In this document: positions 57,227-64,000 of the stretch, piece after piece
How positions within the stretch are numbered: position 1 is the stretch's first letter
Layout: every line of letters starts with the position of its first letter
Source of the DNA: Alkalinema pantanalense
GTDB taxonomy: Bacteria > Cyanobacteriota > Cyanobacteriia > Leptolyngbyales > Leptolyngbyaceae
DNA: 64,000 nucleotides
Assembly (NCBI RefSeq): GCF_050753345.1
Contig: NZ_JBLZFX010000008.1
Span: forward strand, 42,687-106,686
Direction of reading: 5' to 3'
Notes under the pieces: model-generated
What the model saw: the letters and a program-made list of their open reading frames with translations, nothing else
What the model was told of the DNA's origin: nothing
Database searches by the model: none
Translations under genes and position numbers: made by a program

Positions 57227-58186
57227 ATGACCTACTCCAAGACTTTGTCTAATTCACCGAAAATTCCCGTTTCTGTCCTGATTCCTGCCCGCAACGAAGA
57301 AGCCAACTTACCCGCTTGTTTGCAAAGTGTGTCTCGGGCGGATGAAGTGTTTGTTGTGGATTCGCAAAGCAGCGATCGAAGCGTTGAAATTGCCGAAAGC
57401 TACGGTGCTCAGGTGGTGCAATTCCAGTTCAATGGGCGCTATCCCAAGAAGAAAAACTGGTCTTTGGACAATCTGCCTTTTCGCAATCCCTGGGTGTTGA
57501 TTGTGGATTGTGATGAGCGGATTACTCCAGAATTGTGGGATGAAATTGCCGAGGCCATTCAGAATCCAGCGTTCCAAGGCTACTACCTCAATCGCAAAGT
57601 CTTCTTTCTAGGCAAGTGGATTCGCTATGGTGGAAAATATCCGGACTGGAATCTCCGTCTGTTCCAGCACGCTCAGGGCCGTTACGAGAACCTGGGGACT
57701 GAAGGAATGCGCAATACTGGGGATAACGAAGTCCACGAACATGTGGTGTTGCAAGGGGAAGTGGGCTATCTGAAACATGATATGCTCCACATTGATTTCC
57801 GGGATATTTATCACTGGCTAGAGCGCCACAATCGCTATTCCAACTGGGAAGCTCAGGTTTATTACAATTTGCGTAACGGGAAAGACGAAGCCGGGACGAT
57901 CGGGGCCAATTTATTTGGAGGAGCCGTTCAGCGAAAACGCTTTTTGAAAAAGATTTGGGTGCGTTTACCCTTCCGACCATTTCTGCGGTTTATTTTGTTC
58001 TACATTCTGCGTTTAGGATTTTTGGACGGCCAAGCAGGTTATACCTATGGTCGATTGCTTAGCCAGTACGAATATCAAATTGGCGTTAAGCTATTTGAAT
58101 TAGAGCAATTGGGCGGCGTTTTGAATCAGGCTGATACCCTGACCGAGCGGATGCCCTTGTCTCCTGTTCCCCAACCGGAAGCCTAG
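57227..58186 (+). CDS. Glycosyltransferase family 2 (WaaE/HpsE-like)
   Basis: A 319-aa GT2 enzyme: SVLIPARNEEANLPACLQSV, the DxD-like VDCDER in the donor site, and a C-terminal hydrophobic part (FILFYILRLGFLDG) typical of membrane-associated GT2. KYPDWNLRLFQHAQGRYEN is a strong block shared with WaaE-type and hormogonium polysaccharide enzymes. It lies 247 bp after the GT4 gene and 105 bp before the acetyltransferase. Confidence 0.88.
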   Translation: MTYSKTLSNSPKIPVSVLIPARNEEANLPACLQSVSRADEVFVVDSQSSDRSVEIAESYGAQVVQFQFNGRYPKKKNWSLDNLPFRNPWVLIVDCDERITPELWDEIAEAIQNPAFQGYYLNRKVFFLGKWIRYGGKYPDWNLRLFQHAQGRYENLGTEGMRNTGDNEVHEHVVLQGEVGYLKHDMLHIDFRDIYHWLERHNRYSNWEAQVYYNLRNGKDEAGTIGANLFGGAVQRKRFLKKIWVRLPFRPFLRFILFYILRLGFLDGQAGYTYGRLLSQYEYQIGVKLFELEQLGGVLNQADTLTERMPLSPVPQPEA

Positions 58187-58291
58187 ATTCTGCAACCAGA
58201 AGTTTAGGCTCTGCCTACGACAGGATTAGGACTCGATTGCAAGAGGGCATGGGTTATCTTCCCTATGCCCAATATCCCTGATTGATCTTCT

Positions 58292-58975
58292 ATGCTTCCC
58301 AACGCAGCCTCTCAACCGATCTCTTCCATTCCAGAAGATTGCATGTCAGCAGATAGCGTTCCACAAGGTGGGATTGATCCGCTCACGGTACCTGCCTGGG
58401 TGGATCTGCGTACCTATGATCAATCCTGGTTCGATCGTGGACGTCCAGGCTGGCAGATTCTGCTGTGGTGGCTGGTGCAGGAGATCGTCTTTCCCCTCAG
58501 TTTGCATTCCGCTAGTGGATTGCGCTGTTGGGTGTTACGACGGTTTGGCGCTAAGGTTGGCAAGGGTGTGCTGATTCGACCCACGGCGCGATTTACCTAT
58601 CCCTGGAAAATGGAGATTGGTGATTACAGTTGGATTGGCGATGATGTTGTTTTTTACAGTTTAGATACTATTTGTATTGGTAATCACTGTGTCATTTCGC
58701 AAAAAAGCTATCTGTGTACTGGTAGCCATGACATGACCGATCGTTGTTTTGGTTTACAAACCGCAGCAATTACGATCGGAAATGGAAGTTGGATTGCGGC
58801 GGATTGTTTTATTGCACCCGGTGTTACGATCGGTGCTAATACAGTCGTTGGCGCTCGTAGTAGTGTTTTCAATGACTTACCTAGTCAACAAGTTTGTTGG
58901 GGTAGCCCTTGTCGCCCTCGATATGAACGGGTGATGAACGATCGAAAGTCATCTAATTCTCAAGATCCTTCATGA
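58292..58975 (+). CDS. WcaF-like exopolysaccharide acetyltransferase
   Basis: A 227-aa left-handed beta-helix acetyltransferase. Hexapeptide turns run from VGKGVLIRPTARF through IGDYSWIGDDVVFYSLD to APGVTIGANTVVGARSSV; the His in TGSHDM is the catalytic candidate. The N-terminal PGWQILLWWLVQEIVFPLS is a WcaF-type membrane-interacting stretch. Members of this family acetylate exopolysaccharide sugars; a cyanobacterial set is called HpsU in hormogonium polysaccharide work, which I cite from memory. Start at 58292 or ATG 58343. Confidence 0.85.
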   Translation: MLPNAASQPISSIPEDCMSADSVPQGGIDPLTVPAWVDLRTYDQSWFDRGRPGWQILLWWLVQEIVFPLSLHSASGLRCWVLRRFGAKVGKGVLIRPTARFTYPWKMEIGDYSWIGDDVVFYSLDTICIGNHCVISQKSYLCTGSHDMTDRCFGLQTAAITIGNGSWIAADCFIAPGVTIGANTVVGARSSVFNDLPSQQVCWGSPCRPRYERVMNDRKSSNSQDPS

Positions 58976-59066
58976 GATTGGCAACTGGATAAGAGGACGC
59001 CTCACTAGGCTAATTCAATCAAGCGAATTGAACTAACCTAGCAATGCAACGCACTAGCACTACAGC

Positions 59067-59402
59067 TCATTCACAGGACAGTGTGTGGATGACCCAATTC
59101 GCATCCGAAGTCCAGCAAACTCCACCATAGCGTTCTAATAGGGGGCGAATTCCCTCCACAATTTGCTCTTCTTGATCGCGATCGCAAAGGGTGAGGATGT
59201 AATCATTAGCTAAATCAGTCCCTAGATCAAAGTCATCCACTGACTGACCACAATTTCCCCGGCCCATGACGTTGCGAAAAATACTGTAACCAACGCCAAT
59301 TCGATCGAGCACTTTTAAAATCTTGCGTAACTCTACGGCTGGAACAATAATTTCAATCCGCTTTACAGGTTTAGGGCCTTGTTTAATGTCTGGTGTTGTC
59401 AT
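59067..59402 (-). CDS. sbtB: SbtB-like PII protein without the C-terminal Cys loop
   Basis: A 111-aa PII-fold protein starting 2 nt after the end of sbtA. The core strands (PVKRIEIIVPAVELRKILKVL, and DYILTLCDRDQEEQIVEGI) and the loop NVMGRGNCGQSVDDFD in the T-loop place are visible. The usual SbtB end, CGPEGC as I recall it from Synechocystis, is missing; this one ends NWVIHTLSCE. SbtB binds cyclic AMP/ADP/ATP and controls SbtA. ATG at 59402 chosen over 59417, which would overlap sbtA. Confidence 0.85.
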   Translation of the reverse strand: MTTPDIKQGPKPVKRIEIIVPAVELRKILKVLDRIGVGYSIFRNVMGRGNCGQSVDDFDLGTDLANDYILTLCDRDQEEQIVEGIRPLLERYGGVCWTSDANWVIHTLSCE

Positions 59403-59404
59403 TT

Positions 59405-60382
59405 CTATACCCCCCAAATCTGTTTAATGATTTCTAGATAGACAGGAATTCCCACCACAATGTTGAAGGGAAAAGTCAACGCTAAAGCCATGGAAATGTA
59501 AATACTGGGATTTGCTTCAGGTACAGACATCCGCATTGCTGCCGGAACTGCAATATAGGATGCACTCGCACAAAGGACAGAAAATAACAGAGCGTTGCCC
59601 ACTGTCATTCCGAGGAATCGAGCAATCAGAATTCCTAGAATTGCATTGAAAACTGGCATAAAAATAGAAAAGCCCACTGTGAAAGAGCCAGCTTTCCGCA
59701 AATCACCTAAACGCTTGGCGGAAACAAGGCCCATATCTAAAAGGAAGAAAGCTAAAGCTCCGTAAAATAGATCATTGACAAAGGGCTTCATTTTTTCCCA
59801 GCCCGCTTCGCCTGTCAGCAATCCAACAACTAAGCTGCACATCAGCAGGAAGACGGAACCATTTAAAAAAGCTTCTCGTAGGAGTTCCTTCCAAGACATC
59901 GACTCTGTTTCTTGTTTTTTAGCTGCATACATCCGAACTAGCAACAGTCCGACAATAATTGCAGGGGATTCCATTAGGGCAAGGGCTGCTACCATATGCC
60001 CTCCAAAGTCAATTCCCAATTTATTCAGAAAGGAACCTGCCGTTACAAAGGTCACAGCACTAATGGAACCGTAGGCTGCCGCGATCGCCGCTGCATTGTA
60101 AACATCTAAGCGTAGTCGCAGGATGAAAAACGAGTAGATCGGAATCAAGCAGGCCATCGCCACCGAGGTTGCTAAGGTTAGGGCAATTTCGTTGGTAAAG
60201 CCGCTTTCTGCAATTTCATACCCCCCTTTGAAGCCGATCGCCATTAACAGATACAGCGAAAACAGCTTGGGTAGGGGAGGTGGAATTTCCAGATCGGATT
60301 TGACCAATTTGGCAAGCATCCCTGAGAAAAAGAATAAAACAGGCGGGTTAAGAATGTTGAACAGCAACAAACTTGTGTCCAC
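59405..60382 (-). CDS. sbtA: Sodium-dependent bicarbonate transporter SbtA
   Basis: A 325-aa inner-membrane Na+/HCO3- symporter of the carbon-concentrating mechanism, with about ten membrane spans in two similar halves. Blocks: LYLLMAIGFKGGYEIAESG, AAYGSISAVTFVTAGSF and MVAALALMESPAIIVGLLL; the last is a strong SbtA signature. The soluble loop near residues 170-185 (AAKKQETESMSW) is where SbtB contacts it. I chose the GTG at 60382 because GGAGGA stands 6 nt before it; the ATG at 60490 would add 36 residues lacking family character. It is transcribed away from lexA. Confidence 0.95.
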   Translation of the reverse strand: MDTSLLLFNILNPPVLFFFSGMLAKLVKSDLEIPPPLPKLFSLYLLMAIGFKGGYEIAESGFTNEIALTLATSVAMACLIPIYSFFILRLRLDVYNAAAIAAAYGSISAVTFVTAGSFLNKLGIDFGGHMVAALALMESPAIIVGLLLVRMYAAKKQETESMSWKELLREAFLNGSVFLLMCSLVVGLLTGEAGWEKMKPFVNDLFYGALAFFLLDMGLVSAKRLGDLRKAGSFTVGFSIFMPVFNAILGILIARFLGMTVGNALLFSVLCASASYIAVPAAMRMSVPEANPSIYISMALALTFPFNIVVGIPVYLEIIKQIWGV

Positions 60383-60388
60383 AAACAC

Positions 60389-60394
60389 TCCTCC
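60389..60394 (-). promoter_or_regulatory. Shine-Dalgarno site fixing the sbtA GTG start
   Basis: On the minus strand GGAGGA (60394 to 60389) lies 6 nt before GTG 60382, which begins the family-like sequence. Confidence 0.8.
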
Positions 60395-60637
60395 TAGGAG
60401 AATTGGGTATTTCAATCGTGAAGATTGATTTAAGTTGATGGATTTTACCGTGAGTTCAGGAGGAAATTCAGTCTCAGCAATGTAAAGCAACGATCGTAAA
60501 ATGCTGATATATTTCCCTGGTTACAAAATATCTGGAGCAAATTCTTGATTTTCAGAGACTCAACCGATTTCTAGGTGCAGATTCAGGGCGCTAGCAAAGT
60601 TTTCTAACAAAGTCCTGGACAAGTGCAAATGTTTTAG

Positions 60638-60651
60638 GATACAAGTGTTCT
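60638..60651 (+). promoter_or_regulatory. Candidate LexA box between sbtA and lexA
   Basis: GATACAAGTGTTCT matches the published cyanobacterial LexA motif RGTAC-N3-DGTWCB at all but one fixed position (A for the second G). It is 44 bp before the lexA ATG and about 256 bp upstream of the sbtA start, so lexA self-control and perhaps sbtA control are possible. Motif recalled from Anabaena work; binding is inference. Confidence 0.5.
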
Positions 60652-60694
60652 ATGGTGGGTTATTATCCCTAAACGCATTTCACCCCAAACCGCT

Positions 60695-61327
60695 ATGGAA
60701 CCTTTAGAACGCTTAGATCCGTTGACCGAAGCCCAGCAGGAACTCTATGACTGGCTCACCGAATACATTAACGAGCATCAGCACTCCCCTTCGATTCGAC
60801 AAATGATGCGGGCGATGGATCTCCGATCCCCGGCTCCGGTTCAAAGTCGTCTTGATCATCTCAAAAAGAAAGGGTATATCGCTTGGGAAGAAGGCCAAGC
60901 AAGAACGATTCGGTTGCTCCATGCACGGCCTAAGGGCATTCCCGTGGTCGGTGCGATCGCGGCAACCAGCTTGGTGGAAACGTTCAATGATACGGAAGTG
61001 GAGCATCTCGACTTTTCCAACATCATGATGAAGCCGGGACACTTTGCTTTAAAGGTGCGCGGTCACAGTATGATTGACGCCCTGATTGATGACGGTGATA
61101 TTGTGATCATGCAGCCGGTGACTGACCCGAAAACGATTAAAAATGACACGATCGTTGCAGCCCGAGTCGAGAGCAAAATTACCCTGAAGTACTATCAGAA
61201 AAAGGGTAAGAAAGTGATCTTGATGCCTGGAAACCCCGATCGAGAAACCTACCCCATTACCGAAGTGAATGCCTCCGACGTAGAAATTGAGGGCGTTTTA
61301 GTTGCAGTGTGGCGTAGCTGCAAGTAA
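60695..61327 (+). CDS. lexA: LexA repressor with altered cleavage site
   Basis: A 210-aa LexA protein. N-terminal winged helix about 10-75 (HSPSIRQMMRAMDLRSPAPV), then a peptidase-fold C-domain. The catalytic Ser125 (VRGHSMIDALIDDGD) and Lys165 (KITLKYY) are present. The self-cleavage site is changed: VVGAIAATSLVETF has Thr91 after Ala90 where the family has Gly, so cleavage on DNA damage may be slow or lost. In Synechocystis LexA serves carbon and other metabolism more than an SOS response. Divergent from sbtA, which fits such a role. Confidence 0.93.
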   Translation: MEPLERLDPLTEAQQELYDWLTEYINEHQHSPSIRQMMRAMDLRSPAPVQSRLDHLKKKGYIAWEEGQARTIRLLHARPKGIPVVGAIAATSLVETFNDTEVEHLDFSNIMMKPGHFALKVRGHSMIDALIDDGDIVIMQPVTDPKTIKNDTIVAARVESKITLKYYQKKGKKVILMPGNPDRETYPITEVNASDVEIEGVLVAVWRSCK

Positions 61328-61584
61328 CTTGGATCCAATAACTATTCCATGGTCTATCTCAGAATAGGGGCTTACTGAAGCTAACTCAGCCCTCAGTGAG
61401 TCCTTAATTTCTTATTGGAAGGTCTTATTGGAAAAAAAGTTTGATCTGCTAGCTGAGTTGTCAGGGTGTTTTGTAGTCGCTGTAGAGGCGATAATTCGGC
61501 CAATCACCCGATCGTCAATACGTAAAATACTGAATTTTGGAAATAGCTTTATCAAAAGTTCAGTAAATTCTTCTCCATTTTTTC

Positions 61585-61684
61585 AAAATGAGGGGTGTTA
61601 CCCCTCACCCCGAATGTGGCATACTATGCCTAGTAGATGCACCCTGATGATAGGGGGAGTTGCCCTAGCAACCCTCCCTTTTTT
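61585..61684 (+). ncRNA. Candidate small RNA ending in an intrinsic terminator
   Basis: Three hairpins follow each other: GAGGGGT-GTT-ACCCCTC (61590-61606), GGCAT-ACT-ATGCC (61618-61630), and GGGGGAGTTGC paired with GCAACCCTCCC (61653-61678), the last with six T after it. The stretch is not coding and lies 258 bp after lexA and 264 bp before argJ. It could be an independent small RNA or the distant 3' end of the lexA mRNA. No known family could be assigned. Confidence 0.4.
61653..61684 (+). terminator. Rho-independent terminator downstream of lexA
   Basis: GGGGGAGTTGC (61653-61663) pairs with GCAACCCTCCC (61668-61678) apart from one unpaired A, loop CCTA, then six T. Confidence 0.85.
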
Positions 61685-61948
61685 CTTTGAATTTGATAAT
61701 TATGCCCTAAAAGCCTCCTGGTGAAGCTCCGCAACTGAAATAAAGTCAGTGCTTTTAGGCAACTACTGCGAGCCCTTCATTTGAGTCAAGCTAATAGGTC
61801 TCTCCTTTTGGGCAACTAATTGAGTAACTAATTTTGGATAATTAACTCGGGTTGCTCCAGCGATCCCGAAAAGTTTAGTCTCCTGGCACAATCGATTCTT
61901 CGCCCCTGATATAATCGCGAATCAGGCGATTTAGGCGGAGAAGTAGGA

Positions 61949-63298
61949 ATGGTGGATTGGCAAACGATCGCAGGTGGGGTAACGGCACCCAAAGGTTTTC
62001 GGGCCGCAGGCATTACTGCCGGATTGAAACCCTCAGGATTACCAGATTTGGCGTTGATTGTGTCGGATGTAGACGCGATCGCGGCAGGGGTGTTTACCAC
62101 CAGTTGTGTGCGAGCTGCCTGTGTGGACTATTGCCGTCAACGCCTTAAGGCTAAACATTATGCTCGGGCTATTCTGTGCAATGCGGGTCAGGCCAACGCA
62201 GGGACTGGACAGCAAGGGCTAGAGGATGCGATAGAAAGTGCGCAGTTGGTGGCCCAAGCCCTAGATATTTCACCGGATGCGGTTTTGTTGGCTTCAACGG
62301 GGGTGATTGGTCAACGGATCAAGATGACGGGACTGCGGTCAGGGATTCCTAATGTGGTTGTGGCCTTGAATGAGAATGGATCCGATAGTGCAGCTAAGGC
62401 AATTACCACGACGGATTTAGTCACAAAGTCGATCGCGCTGGAAACGCGGATTGCCGATCGCCCTGTGCGAATCGGTGGAATTGCTAAGGGTTCCGGTATG
62501 ATTCATCCCAACATGGCAACGATGCTGGCCTTCATTACCTGCGATGCTGCCGTGGCTCCTCACCTGTGGCAGGAGATGCTGCACCGTGCCGCCGACAAGA
62601 GTTTTAACCAAATCACGGTGGATGGCGATACCAGCACCAACGATTCTCTAATGGCTCTAGCAAACGGCCAATCTCGTACGCCCGTGATTACTGAAATGGG
62701 TCCGGAGGCGGAGAAACTGGAAGCGATGCTGACGGAGGTTTGTACCTATCTCGCTCAGTCAATCGCACGGGATGGCGAGGGTGCAACGTGTTTAATTGAA
62801 GTTCAGGTGACTGGGGCTAGTAGTGATGCCGCTGCCCGTCAGATTGCTCGGACGATCGCGGGGTCTTCCCTGACCAAGTCTGCGATTTTTGGCCGAGATC
62901 CTAACTGGGGGCGCATTGCCGGAGCGGCAGGACGAGCTGGAGTCCCCTTTAACCAAGAGGAGCTCAGCATTTGGTTAGGGGAGTTTTGCTTGATGCAAAA
63001 TGGCCAGCCGTTGGAATTCGATCGATCGGGAGCCAACGCCTATCTTGTCCAGCAGTCCAACGCGAGCAGCAGTCCCTTGGCGGGTAAATCCGTGGTGAGT
63101 GCTGCAAACAGTAATGAATTACTGGTATTAGAAGGGAATTATCCAACCGTATTCGATCGGGAAGCGGCGAGTATTCAATTTGTGAACCATCCTGTGATCA
63201 TTCGAGTTCAAGTGGGTGAAGGAACTGGCCAGGGTAAAGCTTGGGGCTGTGACTTGAGCTATGACTACGTCAAGATCAACGCGGAATATACCACGTGA
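61949..63298 (+). CDS. argJ: Bifunctional ornithine acetyltransferase/N-acetylglutamate synthase
   Basis: A 449-aa enzyme that moves the acetyl group from acetylornithine to glutamate and can also use acetyl-CoA, in the cyclic arginine route. It is made as one chain that cuts itself before the Thr of NMATMLAF (block IHPNMATMLAFITCD), giving alpha and beta parts. Other blocks: ILCNAGQANAGTG, VLLASTGVIGQ, GRDPNWGRIAGAAGRAG and the end DLSYDYVKINAEYTT. It is about 35 residues longer than usual: an extra segment (about residues 370-405, VQQSNASSSPLAGKS) stands before FDREAAS. ATG at 61949 is the family start. Confidence 0.94.
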   Translation: MVDWQTIAGGVTAPKGFRAAGITAGLKPSGLPDLALIVSDVDAIAAGVFTTSCVRAACVDYCRQRLKAKHYARAILCNAGQANAGTGQQGLEDAIESAQLVAQALDISPDAVLLASTGVIGQRIKMTGLRSGIPNVVVALNENGSDSAAKAITTTDLVTKSIALETRIADRPVRIGGIAKGSGMIHPNMATMLAFITCDAAVAPHLWQEMLHRAADKSFNQITVDGDTSTNDSLMALANGQSRTPVITEMGPEAEKLEAMLTEVCTYLAQSIARDGEGATCLIEVQVTGASSDAAARQIARTIAGSSLTKSAIFGRDPNWGRIAGAAGRAGVPFNQEELSIWLGEFCLMQNGQPLEFDRSGANAYLVQQSNASSSPLAGKSVVSAANSNELLVLEGNYPTVFDREAASIQFVNHPVIIRVQVGEGTGQGKAWGCDLSYDYVKINAEYTT

Positions 63299-63520
63299 GG
63301 TTGATGTGAGGAGGTTGATGTGAGGATGATCGTCTTTCAATGAGGGAGGCGATCACAGGTCATTAATCAGCCGGTTTTCTGTGCCAAGGGATCGGGAATG
63401 GTGTCATCTCCGACTGTAGATAGTGGCATCCCTTAGACTAGTTGGTATCCTTCTAGGAGACTAGCTTCCTAAGGGGCATGCAGAGCGTCGAAACCCGATT
63501 CCCTCACTTCACCCAATATC

Positions 63521-63865
63521 ATGCATAGTCACCAAGACCGGACTAAACAAAAGTTACTTTGCATTGTCAGCCATGCTGCAGGGTTGCTGAGTTTCTCGAT
63601 CGTGTCGATTGCGATTCCGATCGTTATTTTGCTTTTGTCCGAAGATTATATTGTTCAGGAAAATGCCAAGGAAGCTGTCAACTTCCAACTCACCTTTTTT
63701 ATCTATGGCATTATTGTTGGAATTTTGTGTTTCGTGTTGATTGGCTTTTTAGCACTGATTCCGCTGATTATCTTAAATGTAGTTTTGCCGATTCTTGCTA
63801 TGGTGGGGTGTGCAGCAAACTTCGATCGGCCTTATCGCTATCCTTTTATCCTTCATTTACTATAA
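63521..63865 (+). CDS. DUF4870 small membrane protein
   Basis: A 114-aa protein with three or four membrane spans: LLSFSIVSIAIPIVILLL, then the motif QENAKEAVNFQLTF typical of DUF4870, then IIVGILCFVLIGFLALIPL and a last span. The family is widespread and of unknown function, related in layout to Tic20. It starts 222 bp after argJ. Confidence 0.85.
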   Translation: MHSHQDRTKQKLLCIVSHAAGLLSFSIVSIAIPIVILLLSEDYIVQENAKEAVNFQLTFFIYGIIVGILCFVLIGFLALIPLIILNVVLPILAMVGCAANFDRPYRYPFILHLL

Positions 63866-63885
63866 TTGCAATACTCCGGACAAAA

Positions 63886-64000
63886 TTAAGCGGCGATGAT
63901 GCCGTGTTCACAGAGGGTTGAGTAGTTGGGATGTGATTTAATCGAAGTCGGGTCAAGCTCTAACTTGTGAATAAATTGATTGAGAAGGTATTCATTGAAG
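63886..64000 (-). CDS. C-terminal end of an unidentified protein (cut by window edge)
   Basis: On the minus strand 37 codons run from the window edge to a TAA at 63886-63888, with reasonable composition: FNEYLLNQFIHKLELDP and then TSIKSHPNYSTLCEHGIIAA. No family is recognised from so short a piece. It converges with the DUF4870 gene, 20 bp apart. Confidence 0.5.
   Translation of the reverse strand, partial: FNEYLLNQFIHKLELDPTSIKSHPNYSTLCEHGIIAA

Larger units (their letters stand above)
61328..61948. other. Intergenic region with three hairpins
   Basis: A 621-bp region between lexA and argJ with no accepted gene. A 98-codon plus-strand frame (61428-61724) runs through strong hairpins and lacks a family; I reject it. 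The candidate RNA is listed separately. Confidence 0.55.

Noticed and set aside
57046..57252. 68-codon plus-strand frame before the GT2 gene
   Set aside because: Overlaps the GT2 start and has no ribosome site or motif.
61590..61684. Possible match to the cyanobacterial small RNA Yfr1
   Set aside because: The general layout of hairpins plus terminator is similar, but the conserved unpaired ACTCCTCACAC is not present.
61428..61724. 98-codon plus-strand frame between lexA and argJ
   Set aside because: Runs through three hairpins including an intrinsic terminator; TTG start; no family.

Overview
The window is chromosomal DNA from a cyanobacterium. The evidence is many HIP1 (GCGATCGC) sites, NdhH, UDP-sulfoquinovose synthase plus sulfolipid synthase, an SLH-OprB porin, SbtA/SbtB bicarbonate uptake, a rimO-crhR gene pair, and many small cyanobacteria-type proteins. 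Base composition looks even throughout. I see no CRISPR array, prophage, complete insertion sequence, rRNA or tRNA. Most of the window is ordinary housekeeping DNA with some poorly characterised genes between.

Layout. 1-8.7 kb: end of a DUF1517-type gene, a TPR protein, a HAD hydrolase, a secreted DUF6345-like protein with a caspase-like His/Cys pattern, a dicarboxylate/amino-acid symporter and an RTX repeat protein. 8.7-15.9 kb: a secreted SH3-like protein, an RND efflux pump (permease plus lipoprotein adaptor) divergent from a PadR regulator with a perfect 17-bp palindrome between them, and a broken Rpn/DUF4351-type gene. 16-19.5 kb: minus-strand purM-rsmA-ispE-DUF3082 run. 19.8-30.6 kb: RlpA, MidA-like methyltransferase, ndhH, a degenerate histidine kinase, a 38-aa ORF, an FMN reductase, an M3 peptidase and an alpha/beta hydrolase. 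30.7-39.7 kb: tig-clpP-clpX on the minus strand, facing away from asd-dapA-rnj. 40-42.8 kb: sqdB, a small membrane protein and sqdX. 42.9-49 kb: small conserved protein, DnaJ-domain protein, cysK, Rrf2 regulator, small secreted protein and iron-type porin. 49.7-55.3 kb: rimO-crhR, an exonuclease, queC and a beta-hydroxyacid dehydrogenase-like protein. 55.7-59 kb: three exopolysaccharide-type genes. 59-64 kb: sbtA-sbtB divergent from lexA, a candidate small RNA, argJ, a DUF4870 protein and the end of an unidentified gene.

How the parts connect. The protein-quality genes (trigger factor, ClpP, ClpX) share a divergent intergenic region with the lysine/DAP genes asd and dapA, followed by RNase J. 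The carbon-uptake genes sbtAB face lexA, and in Synechocystis LexA has been linked to inorganic-carbon genes and to crhR; here lexA keeps the Ser/Lys dyad but has Thr where the cleavage-site Gly should be. The most unusual items are the caspase-like secreted protein (2583-4388), the kinase with lost ATP-binding boxes (25797-26771), the structured leader in front of RNase J (37302-37823), the candidate RNA at 61585-61685, the SbtB without its C-terminal Cys loop, and the unstudied ORF inside the sulfolipid gene set. No single clearly new multi-gene system could be established from sequence alone.
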